Counted from the stretch's first letter, positions 16,064 to 23,741 are shown. The stretch is DNA of 45,882 bases from Bacteroidia bacterium (GCA_016218155.1 JACREQ010000020.1:1-45882), one strand, 5' to 3'. Made by a program: numbers and translations. Notes: generated by a model not told the origin, from the sequence alone.

Positions 16064-16456
16064 AAAAAAAGTTTTTACAAATATAAATCAAGAAATCTAT
16101 ATTTGTATCCTTATGGCATGGTTTACCGCCGTTTACCGCCCTTTTCCACCCTCTCAATTTCATGTAATTATTAATCAACAACTTTCAAAACATGCATTTA
16201 TTTTCACTAAAAGTCGTCATATAGCATAATGTTATATTAAAGCAAACATAAAAAATCACTCCAAATCATCATTTGACTTCAAACAACTTCAATAAATCGC
16301 AAATATTTGAAAAATTAACAAATGGCAAATAGATGCCAACAAGTGCCATTTAATTTTGAAAAACACTTTATTAACAACAGAAAATGAAAATTGTTGAAAA
16401 ATAATATTTTAAACTTAATAACAATGACTTACCTATCTTGGCTCATCTAAAAACAT
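16064..16456. other. Intergenic region between the two DUF4248 copies
   Basis: No gene is supported here. The right-hand 100 bases upstream of copy A repeat, at an offset of 540, the sequence upstream of copy B (for example TAATTATTAATCAA at about 16,165 and 16,705). A perfect 10-bp tandem duplication, GTTTACCGCC, occupies 16,121-16,140. A possible terminator for copy B (AAATGGCA, 16,320-16,327 with 16,344-16,351) is followed leftward by GTTAATTTTTC. Confidence 0.65.
16078..16085 (-). promoter_or_regulatory. Putative -7 element of DUF4248 copy A
   Basis: On the leftward strand the sequence reads TATATTTG, matching the Bacteroidota -7 consensus TAnnTTTG, 14 bases before the ATG at 16,063. The equivalent place before copy B reads TATTTTTG (16,619-16,626). 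No convincing -33 TTTG is seen at the right spacing, so the call is tentative. Confidence 0.4.
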
Positions 16457-16603
16457 TTAAATCTTTTTCACTTGCCATTCATGAAGTGCTCTTCGGGAAA
16501 GATTCAGGTCTTTTTCTATGGGTTTAATCCATTTTCTGAGTGTATTTCTGCATACACCATATTCCAATGCTAATTCTGAAAATGTTTTAACTTTTGCTGG
16601 CAT
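16457..16603 (-). CDS. Small DUF4248-like DNA-binding protein, copy B
   Basis: An ATG at 16,603 opens a 48-residue frame beginning MPAKVKTFSELALEYGVCRN and continuing TLRKWIKPIEKDLNLSRRAL, HEWQVKKI. It is about 80 percent identical to copy A over the shared length but stops before the final LIYSFLDKP segment, so it lacks the usual DUF4248 tail. The start codon and the first 20 bases upstream are nearly the same in both. Two paralogous regulators in tandem within an integrated element suggests either a recent duplication or a pair with opposing roles, one shortened. Confidence 0.8.
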   Translation of the reverse strand: MPAKVKTFSELALEYGVCRNTLRKWIKPIEKDLNLSRRALHEWQVKKI

Positions 16604-16618
16604 AAAAAAAGTTTTCTA

Positions 16619-16626
16619 CAAAAATA
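16619..16626 (-). promoter_or_regulatory. Putative -7 element of DUF4248 copy B
   Basis: TATTTTTG on the leftward strand fits TAnnTTTG and lies 15 bases before the ATG at 16,603, in the same relative place as the element before copy A. Confidence 0.35.
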
Positions 16627-16830
16627 AATCAATAATCCGTAATTAATACTGTTTCAGATCAAAGCGTATCAATTTTCACATTTTTGCACATATCTTTTTT
16701 TATGTAATTATTAATCAATAACTTTTAAAATCTGATTATTTAACAGAATGTGGATATAATGAGCACGATGTTATAAGATAATTTATTTAAATATTAGCCA
16801 TATAAATTTATGCATTTTCTAGGGATGTCT

Positions 16831-17026
16831 ATATGCAGTTATTTATTTAATCGGAATGCTTTGTGTAGTTTATCTAGACAATAATGATCCTGAAATGGCA
16901 CAAAAGTATTTTGAATATGGAATGACTGTAATTGATAATAATAAAGAATGTTCTAACAATGATATTGATTCATTTTTGGATCTCAAAATCGAAATCGATA
17001 ATGAATTAGGAAAAAAGAAAAAATAG
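16831..17026 (+). pseudogene. C-terminal remnant of an unrecognised gene
   Basis: After a TAG codon the rightward frame is open for about 65 codons and ends at TAG 17,024-17,026: it includes VVYLDNNDPEMAQKYFEYG and IDSFLDLKIEIDNELGKKKK. The composition is protein-like, with a segment resembling a TPR-type helix pair. An internal ATG at 16,856 would give 56 residues. It is the only rightward coding-like segment in this part of the island and converges on the integrase gene, whose last base is 12 bases away. A truncated gene end left by rearrangement is the simplest reading; an intact small gene is possible. Confidence 0.45.
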
Positions 17027-17037
17027 CTTAATAAACA

Positions 17038-18390
17038 TTACAATAAATTTTTATTTGCTTCATCAAGCACGTTGTTTTCAAAACTATCTAAATAAATTTG
17101 TGTTGTTTTCTCAGATTTATGGCCCAGAGCTTCACTGATAATTGAAGTAGAAATTCCACTTTTTTTAAGTATTGTGGCATAAGAATGCCTTGCAACATAA
17201 GTTGTAAGCTCGATAGAAAGTTTTGCTTTTGCAGAAACAAATTTAAGATCTTCATTAGTTTGATATAAAACTTTATGTATTCTATTTCTTATAGTTTCTT
17301 CAGTTTTATGAATTTTGCTATATAGAATTGGAAATATATAATCATTTTCTCCTAAGCTAATTTTAGAATAGTGATCTAAAATATCTTGAGCTGGCTTTAA
17401 AATTCCAAGATTATATTGCTTACCTGTTTTAGCACGTTTATAAATTAACCTACCATTAATAACATTTTGCCAGGTCAATTGAGCTATATCAGTAAAGTTT
17501 ATTCCGCTACAATAAAAACTAAATAGAAAATAATTAACTGAATCAAATACATCTGATTCAGGATGAAATCTATATTTCTCTATTTTCCTTAAATCTTCTC
17601 TTGAAATAGCACGTTTTACCGTTTCCAAATTAAACTTAGAAATTTTATAATCTCTGAATGGATATGTATCTCTTTCTGCCTCACCTTCTATTATAGCCTT
17701 ATTATATACTGCCCTTAAAGTTCGCATATAATATGACATACTACTTTCTTTGACTCCCCTTGAAATCTTTCCATCTTTTACAGTATCATATACTTTTCTT
17801 TTATTCTTACTATCCTTACTATTCTTACTATCCTTACTATTCTTACTATTCTTACTATTCTTAATCTCAGTCCGAACTTTTACCTGTTTAACAACACTTT
17901 TCTCTCTATAATATTGCTCGTATTTCTGCAAAAATGAGACTGAAATATCTGAAAAACATAGCTCTTGTTTATTTGTAAAATTTCTTAACGAATTCTTAAG
18001 ATCACCATAGACTGTTGCATTACCTAATCTATTTGCTGCCTTCAAATCTTTAATTATTTTTTCGATAAATGGAAACACTCCCATTGAACCCTGTTTCTTT
18101 TTAATTTTCTTCTGAACTTCGTTTAGGCTATAATAAGATTTCTTTTCATCTAATGATAATAAGAGTTTTTCCGCATCGATTCTTTTTTGCTTAATTACAA
18201 TATCTAATAATTGTTTATTAGGATGTTTCTTTTTAGGCTCATTTTTCTCTAAATCCCACAAATCAATTGGACATGAATAACCTACAGAAACATACTTAAC
18301 TTTTCTATTCATAATTATTCGTAACATTATTGGATGTTCACCATTTTTTAATACCTTTGAGGTATATAATAGAACTTTAAATGTTGCCAT
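17038..18390 (-). CDS. Tyrosine recombinase next to the tRNA-Arg junction (island integrase)
   Basis: This 450-residue integrase has the Bacteroidota arm-binding N-terminus (FKVLLYTSKVLKNGEHPIML), a core-binding domain and a catalytic domain with Lys321 (RAKTG), Arg401 (VARHSYA), His424 (LGHKS) and Tyr433 (TQIYLDSF). The first arginine is replaced (CSGINFTD, 294-301) and the HxxR histidine is Tyr398, both common in this lineage. A low-complexity insertion, residues 177-197, of repeated KNS/KDS triplets encoded by 9-base repeats sits in the core-binding domain, where homologues have a short turn. The start lies 160 bases from the tRNA fragment, the usual position for a site-specific integrase, so this is probably the enzyme that inserted the island. 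Confidence 0.93.
   Translation of the reverse strand: MATFKVLLYTSKVLKNGEHPIMLRIIMNRKVKYVSVGYSCPIDLWDLEKNEPKKKHPNKQLLDIVIKQKRIDAEKLLLSLDEKKSYYSLNEVQKKIKKKQGSMGVFPFIEKIIKDLKAANRLGNATVYGDLKNSLRNFTNKQELCFSDISVSFLQKYEQYYREKSVVKQVKVRTEIKNSKNSKNSKDSKNSKDSKNKRKVYDTVKDGKISRGVKESSMSYYMRTLRAVYNKAIIEGEAERDTYPFRDYKISKFNLETVKRAISREDLRKIEKYRFHPESDVFDSVNYFLFSFYCSGINFTDIAQLTWQNVINGRLIYKRAKTGKQYNLGILKPAQDILDHYSKISLGENDYIFPILYSKIHKTEETIRNRIHKVLYQTNEDLKFVSAKAKLSIELTTYVARHSYATILKKSGISTSIISEALGHKSEKTTQIYLDSFENNVLDEANKNLL
17812..17862. repeat. 9-base repeats inside the integrase gene
   Basis: The plus strand repeats TTACTATTC and TTACTATCC units (9 bases) about six times, encoding alternating Lys-Asn-Ser and Lys-Asp-Ser on the leftward strand. 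Such a perfect in-frame microsatellite is prone to slippage in steps of three residues. Confidence 0.8.
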
Positions 18391-18423
18391 ATCTGATTGT
18401 TAAGTTTAATATTGGTTTAAACA

Positions 18424-18545
18424 TAGATTAAACAAATATATGAAAAATCGAAATAATAATCAATATATCAATAAACAAAAAATTCTTATAAAATTGATTT
18501 ATAAGAATATATAAAAATATGAAAATTAAAACTGCTAGATTAAAC
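18424..18545. repeat. Candidate integrase arm-site repeats near the junction
   Basis: The 10-mer TAGATTAAAC occurs at 18,424-18,433 and 18,536-18,545, the second abutting the tRNA fragment. Between them is a perfect 11-bp inverted repeat, ATTCTTATAAA at 18,482-18,492 with 18,498-18,508 (5-base spacer). Repeats between an integrase start and its crossover site are where arm-type sites are expected. Confidence 0.5.
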
Positions 18546-18549
18546 ATTT

Positions 18550-18591
18550 CTTCTAAGCTGTGGGTCAAGCGTTCGAATCGCTTCGGAATCA
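18550..18591 (+). tRNA. 3' half of tRNA-Arg(UCU): right attachment site (attR-type fragment)
   Basis: Read on the plus strand the fragment fits tRNA positions 32-73: anticodon loop CTTCTAA with anticodon TCT (18,552-18,554), 3' anticodon stem GCTGT, variable loop GGGTC, T-stem AAGCG, T-loop TTCGAAT, T-stem CGCTT, acceptor strand CGGAATC and discriminator A. The sequence to the left cannot pair as the 5' halves of the anticodon or acceptor stems, so the gene is cut at the anticodon loop, the common crossover site of tyrosine integrases. The island therefore lies to the left, and an intact tRNA is expected at its far end outside the window. Confidence 0.88.
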
Positions 18592-18608
18592 CAAAATAAA
18601 ATGCATAG

Positions 18609-18631
18609 AGCCTTTGAAAGAAGGCTTTTTT
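18609..18631 (+). terminator. Native terminator downstream of the tRNA-Arg fragment
   Basis: A 6-bp stem (AGCCTT, 18,609-18,614 with 18,621-18,626) with a 6-base loop is followed by a T-run to 18,631. Its position 18 bases after the tRNA 3' end marks this side as original chromosome rather than element. Confidence 0.8.
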
Positions 18632-18676
18632 CATTTGTATTTATGAGCCAGATTTATCTGAGCGAATATTAACAAA

Positions 18677-18755
18677 TGAAAAATAAATGACGAAGTCATT
18701 GTATTTTATTATGTGCTAATATCCCCCATTTGCAGATCACCGAAGGTAATCGCAA
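18677..18755. repeat. REP-like repeat, copy 1
   Basis: A 79-bp sequence that recurs at 20,354-20,431 with about 91 percent identity in the same orientation. Each copy contains two hairpins: one around TGACGAAGTCA with AT-rich extensions, and a second around ACC-GAA-GGT (GATCACCGAAGGTAATC in this copy). The two copies flank the DUF4143 ATPase gene. Confidence 0.85.
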
Positions 18756-18907
18756 GCTAGTTTAAATAGTATGAATAGGAAATAAAACCCAGTTTGAACA
18801 CCAAAGAAATAAAAAAGAAGGAATTTAAGTCCTGCTTTTTTGCTTTTGATGATTTTATTAAAATATTATTAAAAAAACTATAATTCATTATCCAGAATCA
18901 TTCGCAT

Positions 18908-19006
18908 TGACTTTTTAACAAAACACGACCATATTCGACCTGACTTTTTAACATTTTAAAGTATATTTTGCCTTGACTTTTTAACATTTATATTTATATT
19001 TGTTCA
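18908..19006 (+). promoter_or_regulatory. Three 33-bp promoter-like tandem units
   Basis: The 13-mer TGACTTTTTAACA begins at 18,908, 18,941 and 18,974, exactly 33 bases apart. Each unit also has a CATATTCG/TATATTTTG/TATATTTG element near its end. In the third unit TTG (18,973-18,975) and TATATTTG (18,995-19,002) are 19 bases apart, matching the Bacteroidota -33/-7 promoter layout, with the ATG of the ATPase gene 22 bases further on. The first two units may be degenerate promoters or operator copies. Confidence 0.65.
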
Positions 19007-19024
19007 AATTTTACATATAATCAC

Positions 19025-20344
19025 ATGAATAGATACATATTACGCGAATTAGAAAAATGGAAGAAAGACCAGAAACGAAAATCGCTTCTACTTAGGGGTG
19101 CAAGACAAATTGGAAAAACATATATAATTCGTGAATTAGGCAAGCAATTCAAATACTTTTTAGAAGTAAATTTTGACTCAGAATCTGAAATAAGACAGTT
19201 TTTTGACGGTAACCTAAATCCAAATGAAATATGTACAAAACTTTCTGCTTATTATAACATACCAATTGTTGATGGAGAAACGCTTTTGTTTTTGGATGAG
19301 ATACAAATTTGTAAACCTGCAATACAATCATTAAGATATTTTCACGAAAGAAGACCTAATTTACATGTTGTTGCCACTGGCTCTTTACTTGAGTTTGCTT
19401 TAGAAGAGATTCCATCATTTGGCGTTGGAAGAATAACATCATTGTTTATGTACCCAATGTCGTTTAATGAGTTTTTGGAAGCTGCTAAGCAAACAGGACT
19501 AATTAAAATGAAGAAAAAAGCTTCTCCTGAATCTTCTTTAGATGAAACGTTTCATAAGAACTTAACAGATTGGATTAAAAAATTTATGATAGTTGGAGGA
19601 ATGCCTGAGGCTGTTAAAACTTTTATTGATACAGGAGATCTAATTCAAACACAAAGAATACTTGATAACATTATTATTTCGCTAGAAGACGATTTTGCAA
19701 AATATAAATCAAGAATAAATGTAGGACGATTAAAAGATGTATTCCGTTCAGTAATGAATCAATCTGGAAATAAATTTAACGTTTCAAAATCTTCTGAAAA
19801 TGGTAACCAGGTTCAAAAAAACGAAGCACTTGAAATGCTTATTATGTCTGGACTTTGTTATAAAGTACTACATAGTTCTGCAAATGGATTACCACTTTCA
19901 ATCGGAAAAAACTCTAAAATTTTTAAGGTTATTTTTTTTGATACAGGCATTATTCAACGTTCTTTAAAGCTAAAGATGGCCGATTTCATAACAGCTGAAA
20001 ACCTTAATCAGATTAATAAAGGAAATATAGCCGAACAATATACAGGGATAGAACTCATAAAAAATTTATTTACTCATTCCAAACCAGAACTTTATTATTG
20101 GCACCGAGAAAAACGTAGTAGTAGCGCAGAAGTTGATTACTTACTTGAGCTAAATAACAAGATATTACCTGTAGAAGTAAAGTCTGGAACACAAGGCAAA
20201 ATGCAAAGCCTACATATTTTTATGGAAAGTAAAAAAACAAATATTGGAATTCGTATTTCATTGGAAAATTTTTCAAAATATCAGAAAATTGAAGTTTTTC
20301 CTTTATATGCAATTGAAAGAATAATAGAAATAAACCAGAATTAA
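19025..20344 (+). CDS. AAA ATPase with DUF4143 C-terminus
   Basis: This 439-residue protein has Walker A RGARQIGKT (24-32), Walker B LLFLDEIQ (87-94) and sensor ATGSLLEFAL, typical of the AAA_14 ATPase family. The C-terminal DUF4143 domain contains EVDYLL (369-374) and VEVKSG (383-388), a PD-(D/E)XK-like E-x-D...E-x-K pattern. Such proteins are widespread as multi-copy, often horizontally acquired genes in Bacteroidota and archaea, and their function is unknown; a defence or selfish role has been suggested by their patchy distribution. It stands alone, with its own promoter-like triplet upstream, and lies between two copies of a REP-like repeat, the second starting 9 bases after its stop codon. 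Confidence 0.9.
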   Translation: MNRYILRELEKWKKDQKRKSLLLRGARQIGKTYIIRELGKQFKYFLEVNFDSESEIRQFFDGNLNPNEICTKLSAYYNIPIVDGETLLFLDEIQICKPAIQSLRYFHERRPNLHVVATGSLLEFALEEIPSFGVGRITSLFMYPMSFNEFLEAAKQTGLIKMKKKASPESSLDETFHKNLTDWIKKFMIVGGMPEAVKTFIDTGDLIQTQRILDNIIISLEDDFAKYKSRINVGRLKDVFRSVMNQSGNKFNVSKSSENGNQVQKNEALEMLIMSGLCYKVLHSSANGLPLSIGKNSKIFKVIFFDTGIIQRSLKLKMADFITAENLNQINKGNIAEQYTGIELIKNLFTHSKPELYYWHREKRSSSAEVDYLLELNNKILPVEVKSGTQGKMQSLHIFMESKKTNIGIRISLENFSKYQKIEVFPLYAIERIIEINQN

Positions 20345-20353
20345 AACTCAATC

Positions 20354-20431
20354 TGAAAAATAAATGACGAAGTCATTGCATTTTATTTTGTGCTAATTTC
20401 CCCCTTTGCCAATCACCGAAGGTAATCGCAA
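20354..20431. repeat. REP-like repeat, copy 2
   Basis: A 78-bp direct copy of 18,677-18,755, with one base deleted and a handful of substitutions, located between the ATPase stop codon and the end of the convergent TonB-type gene. Its hairpins may also terminate transcription from both sides. Confidence 0.85.
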
Positions 20432-20464
20432 ATAAACGACAAAATAATCATCAAGATTTAATAT

Positions 20465-22870
20465 CTAAAGCGCTCCCTCATCCTCAAAAGTATTGATACT
20501 TTTTCTTGGACCTTTTTTTCCTAAACCAAAATTATAACGAATATTAATTCCAATTCTGCGATTATCGGAATATCTGTCACCTGAGGTCTGAATAGCTCCT
20601 TGATTTAACTTAAACTCTGTAACCATTGTCCTTAAAACGTCTCTAACATTTACTGTTATGGTTAGGTTTTTGTTTAAAAGAGTCTGAGTAATTCCAACAT
20701 TTAGTGCGCCAAAATTATTCAACTCATAAAATCCCTGTTGACCTTTTACCATCATAAAACCACTTAACGTTAATTTTGTTTGCCTTAAAAGGTTTAGTGA
20801 ATGAAAGGTAAATAAACGCCAACTACCACGTTCATATGCAAATGGTTTTCCTTCGTAATAACCATTGTAATCGTTAAGATTATACTGTGCACCTAATGCA
20901 AAAAAATACTTTCCACCCGGAGGTATTCCTGCCATAGCCCTGAAATATGTTTCTTTGCTTGTTCCAAGATTATCATATGTCATTACTGCTATACTACTAT
21001 TATTTTCATCACTGTAAACTACATTTGAAAAAATATCTTTCGTATAATTTTGTCCAACAGCAAATACTGGCATATCTTCAAAGCTAACATTAAACTCAAT
21101 ATTATCGGTAAACTGCGGTTTTAAATTAGGGTTTCCAGTTTCATACAAAAAAGGATCAATATATTTTTTATAAGGATTTAAATTCTGATAATCCGGACGT
21201 GTTATGGTTCTACGGTAAATAAGATATGATTTTAATTCAATTCCAAACATTCTGAAAAGTCTTCTGCTGATATATACATACGGAAAGAAATCTGCTCTGC
21301 TTATAATAAAATTGGTTTTTGAAGGAATAGTCTGGTTGCCTTTCATAAAAGTATGCTCCAGTCTGCAACCGGCTTTAATCATAATATCTGCAAAAATTGT
21401 TTTTGATGCTTGAAAATAAACAGCATTTATTCCTTCATTGTAATTAAAGGCATTTGTACGAATTGTATCAGGAATGCTAAAACCAACTGAATCACTAAAA
21501 TAACCTGCTTTACTATTAAAGCTCTGCCATGAACTTTTTATTCCTGTTTCAATCTTTAATTTATGAGGTAATTGATAAGTTAAATCTGACTGAAAAAGAA
21601 AAAAATGTCTTTTCTGCGTATTTTCACCGTTACCCATAACATTATATAGAAATGGCAAACTATAATTTGAACTATATTCCTGCATGGAATTATTTGTTGA
21701 TAAATTATAACTAAATTTAGTATCCAGGTCTGAACCTAAAGTATCTAATTTAGTATTAATTCCAAAATCCTGACTCAAATTAATAAGTTTAAAGTTATTT
21801 GTTATGAGGTCTTCACTTTCCGATAAATGCAGATAACTATAATCTTCTATATAAGTATTGGTACGAGAATCGGTATTCTTTTCAGTGTAGCTAATACGAC
21901 CATCATAGCTTAAATTAGTATTTTTGCTAACATCATACCCAATACCAAAACCTAAATAACCCAGATTACTTTGTTGTCTGCTAACTGCAGCCTGATTTAA
22001 AGAGGTATCAGGTTTCAAATATCTAACAGAATTAAGATCTTCCTGTAAATCGTTTCGGTTAAAATTTGCATTAAAATAATAAGTGGTATTATTGCCACTG
22101 TTATTAAGGCTAAAACCGGCAAACCGATTACCGTATTTGCCCTGATTCATACCAAGATTAAAATTACCAAAGCGACCAATTTTCATTCCTTTCTTTAGAA
22201 TAATGTTAATTATTCCTCCGGAAGTTGCCGCATCATATTTTGTTGAAGGAGTTCTTATCACTTCAATTTTCTCTATACTTCCCGGAGGAAGATTTCTAAG
22301 CAGACTCATAATATCCTGACTGCTTAATTTTTGTTCCCTTCCATTAACAAAGATCACAGCAGGAGTTGCACTTGTTAAATAAATTCCAGCTTCGTTATCT
22401 ACAAATAAACCCGGAGTACTTTCTAAAACTTCCAGTGTATTAGTACTTATTCCTATCATTGGCTTCGGATCGATAATCATTTTATCTTCCTCTTGCCTTA
22501 TTAATGGTTTTCCTGAAGATATTGTTACTTCTCCAAGTGATACTGCATTTTCTTTTAAGATATAATCAAAAGACCTGCTAACAGCCTTAACTGAAATTGT
22601 TTTTTCGATATTCTGAAAACCTATATATGATATTTTAACAATATATAAACCATCACTAATATTTTTAAATTCACTTATACCATTATCATTTGTTGTTCCA
22701 AGAAATTTTTTGGTAGAATCTGATACTGCTTTAAGTTGAATTGTAGCACCAAACAAAGGAGATTTTTGATTATCTTTAACTTTTATTGTAATATTCTGGC
22801 TAATGCTTATTTCGGGAAATGCAATAAATAAAATTGCAATAAATAGAACAAATAAAATATTTTTCTTCAT
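20465..22870 (-). CDS. TonB-dependent receptor-like outer-membrane beta-barrel protein
   Basis: The 801-residue product begins with a signal peptide (MKKNILFVLFIAILFIAFPE, then ISISQ) and a CarboxypepD_reg-like beta-sandwich (about 25-110; TIKVKDNQKSPLFGATIQLK). A plug domain follows (about 115-225: VFVNGREQKLSSQDIMSLL, GSIEKIEVIRTPSTKYDA, GGIINIILKKG), then a large barrel ending KGPRKSINTFEDEGAL. This is the outer membrane protein beta-barrel family (OMP_b-brl_3) of Bacteroidota, related to TonB receptors; the final residues are not the usual terminal aromatic strand, and an acidic tail follows the last strand GINIRYNFGLG. No SusD partner is adjacent, so a polysaccharide role is not supported; substrate unknown. 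Confidence 0.88.
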   Translation of the reverse strand: MKKNILFVLFIAILFIAFPEISISQNITIKVKDNQKSPLFGATIQLKAVSDSTKKFLGTTNDNGISEFKNISDGLYIVKISYIGFQNIEKTISVKAVSRSFDYILKENAVSLGEVTISSGKPLIRQEEDKMIIDPKPMIGISTNTLEVLESTPGLFVDNEAGIYLTSATPAVIFVNGREQKLSSQDIMSLLRNLPPGSIEKIEVIRTPSTKYDAATSGGIINIILKKGMKIGRFGNFNLGMNQGKYGNRFAGFSLNNSGNNTTYYFNANFNRNDLQEDLNSVRYLKPDTSLNQAAVSRQQSNLGYLGFGIGYDVSKNTNLSYDGRISYTEKNTDSRTNTYIEDYSYLHLSESEDLITNNFKLINLSQDFGINTKLDTLGSDLDTKFSYNLSTNNSMQEYSSNYSLPFLYNVMGNGENTQKRHFFLFQSDLTYQLPHKLKIETGIKSSWQSFNSKAGYFSDSVGFSIPDTIRTNAFNYNEGINAVYFQASKTIFADIMIKAGCRLEHTFMKGNQTIPSKTNFIISRADFFPYVYISRRLFRMFGIELKSYLIYRRTITRPDYQNLNPYKKYIDPFLYETGNPNLKPQFTDNIEFNVSFEDMPVFAVGQNYTKDIFSNVVYSDENNSSIAVMTYDNLGTSKETYFRAMAGIPPGGKYFFALGAQYNLNDYNGYYEGKPFAYERGSWRLFTFHSLNLLRQTKLTLSGFMMVKGQQGFYELNNFGALNVGITQTLLNKNLTITVNVRDVLRTMVTEFKLNQGAIQTSGDRYSDNRRIGINIRYNFGLGKKGPRKSINTFEDEGAL

Positions 22871-22936
22871 TTAATATTAAAATATGTTATGCGAAAATAG
22901 AATAATTAATTGTAAGAAAATCCGGCTTAACATTTA

Positions 22937-23695
22937 TTATAAATAAATATCACTTGGATAAATGATGTCGGTCAGAAATAACCCTTTTGCAGGTAAAGAC
23001 ATTGATGCTTTACATCTATCCTTACTCTCAATAATTTCGTATAGTTCCTCAATAGAAATTTTTCCTTTACCTACATCTAATAAAGTACCGGCAATTGCTC
23101 TTACCATGTTTCTTAAAAAACGATCGGCAGAAATTGTAAAAATTAAAATATCACCATGATTTGTCCATTCGGCCTTTGTTAACTTACAATTATTGGTTTT
23201 TGTATTAGTGTGCAATTTGCTAAAACTTGTAAAATCAGATACGCCAATTAATATTTTTGCAGCTTTATTCATTTCTTCAATATTGAGCTTTGAAAAATAA
23301 TAAAATGAAAAATCATTTAAAAATGGATTTTTCTTCGTAGTAATTCTGTATTGATAAGTTCTATTAATAGCAGCAAACCGGGCATTTGCATCTGATTTTA
23401 CTTTTCTTATTTTATGAAATACTATATCAAATGGTAAAAAGCTATTCATTTCTGATACAAACTCTTCTGTAATTAAAGCAGAAGTATCAAAATGAGCAAC
23501 AAAAAATTCAGAATGAACTCCTGCATCAGTTCTTCCTGCACCTGTAACTTCGATGTTTTCACCCAGCTTTAAACTTAACTTTTCGTTAATGGTTTGCTGA
23601 ACAGAAATGCCGTTTCGCTGAATCTGCCAGCCGGAATATCTTGTGCCCACAAAGGACAATTCTATGAAGTATCTGTTTATCAAGCTATAATACAT
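22937..23695 (-). CDS. truA: tRNA pseudouridine synthase A
   Basis: The 252-residue protein is a standard-length TruA, which isomerises uridines 38-40 in the anticodon stem-loop of many tRNAs. The catalytic motif GAGRTDAGVH (52-61) places the nucleophile at Asp57. Other family signatures are FVGTRYSGWQIQ (15-26), FLPFDIVFHKIRKV, FARFAAINRTYQYRI-like NARFAAINRTYQYRI, and the closing FLRNMVRAIAGTLLDVGKGK. It runs opposite to the moxR operon, with a 102-base divergent intergenic space. The first six residues (MYYSLI) may not belong to the conserved core, but no better start is present before NRYFIELSF. Confidence 0.96.
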   Translation of the reverse strand: MYYSLINRYFIELSFVGTRYSGWQIQRNGISVQQTINEKLSLKLGENIEVTGAGRTDAGVHSEFFVAHFDTSALITEEFVSEMNSFLPFDIVFHKIRKVKSDANARFAAINRTYQYRITTKKNPFLNDFSFYYFSKLNIEEMNKAAKILIGVSDFTSFSKLHTNTKTNNCKLTKAEWTNHGDILIFTISADRFLRNMVRAIAGTLLDVGKGKISIEELYEIIESKDRCKASMSLPAKGLFLTDIIYPSDIYL

Positions 23696-23741
23696 TAACT
23701 AATTTTAACAAAATTATAACTTTATTAATTAAATGCTGACA

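Larger units (their letters stand above)
18391..19024. other. Island-chromosome junction and intergenic region
   Basis: This 634-base region contains, from left to right: likely integrase arm sites and an 11-bp inverted repeat (18,424-18,545), the tRNA-Arg 3' fragment (18,550-18,591), the tRNA terminator (18,609-18,631), copy 1 of a REP-like repeat (18,677-18,755), and three 33-bp tandem units with promoter elements (18,908-19,006). A leftward open frame at 18,428-18,634 runs through the tRNA fragment and is not a gene. Confidence 0.8.

Noticed and set aside
18518-18592. A complete tRNA gene
   Set aside because: The 5' side does not pair with the anticodon or acceptor stem strands, so only the 3' half is real.
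18428-18634. Leftward 68-codon open frame over the tRNA fragment
   Set aside because: It runs antisense through the tRNA-Arg remnant and its terminator, with low-complexity Ile/Phe-rich sequence.
20465-22870. SusC-type polysaccharide utilisation locus
   Set aside because: The barrel protein has no adjacent SusD, glycoside hydrolase or regulator, and its plug/barrel type matches OMP_b-brl_3 rather than SusC.
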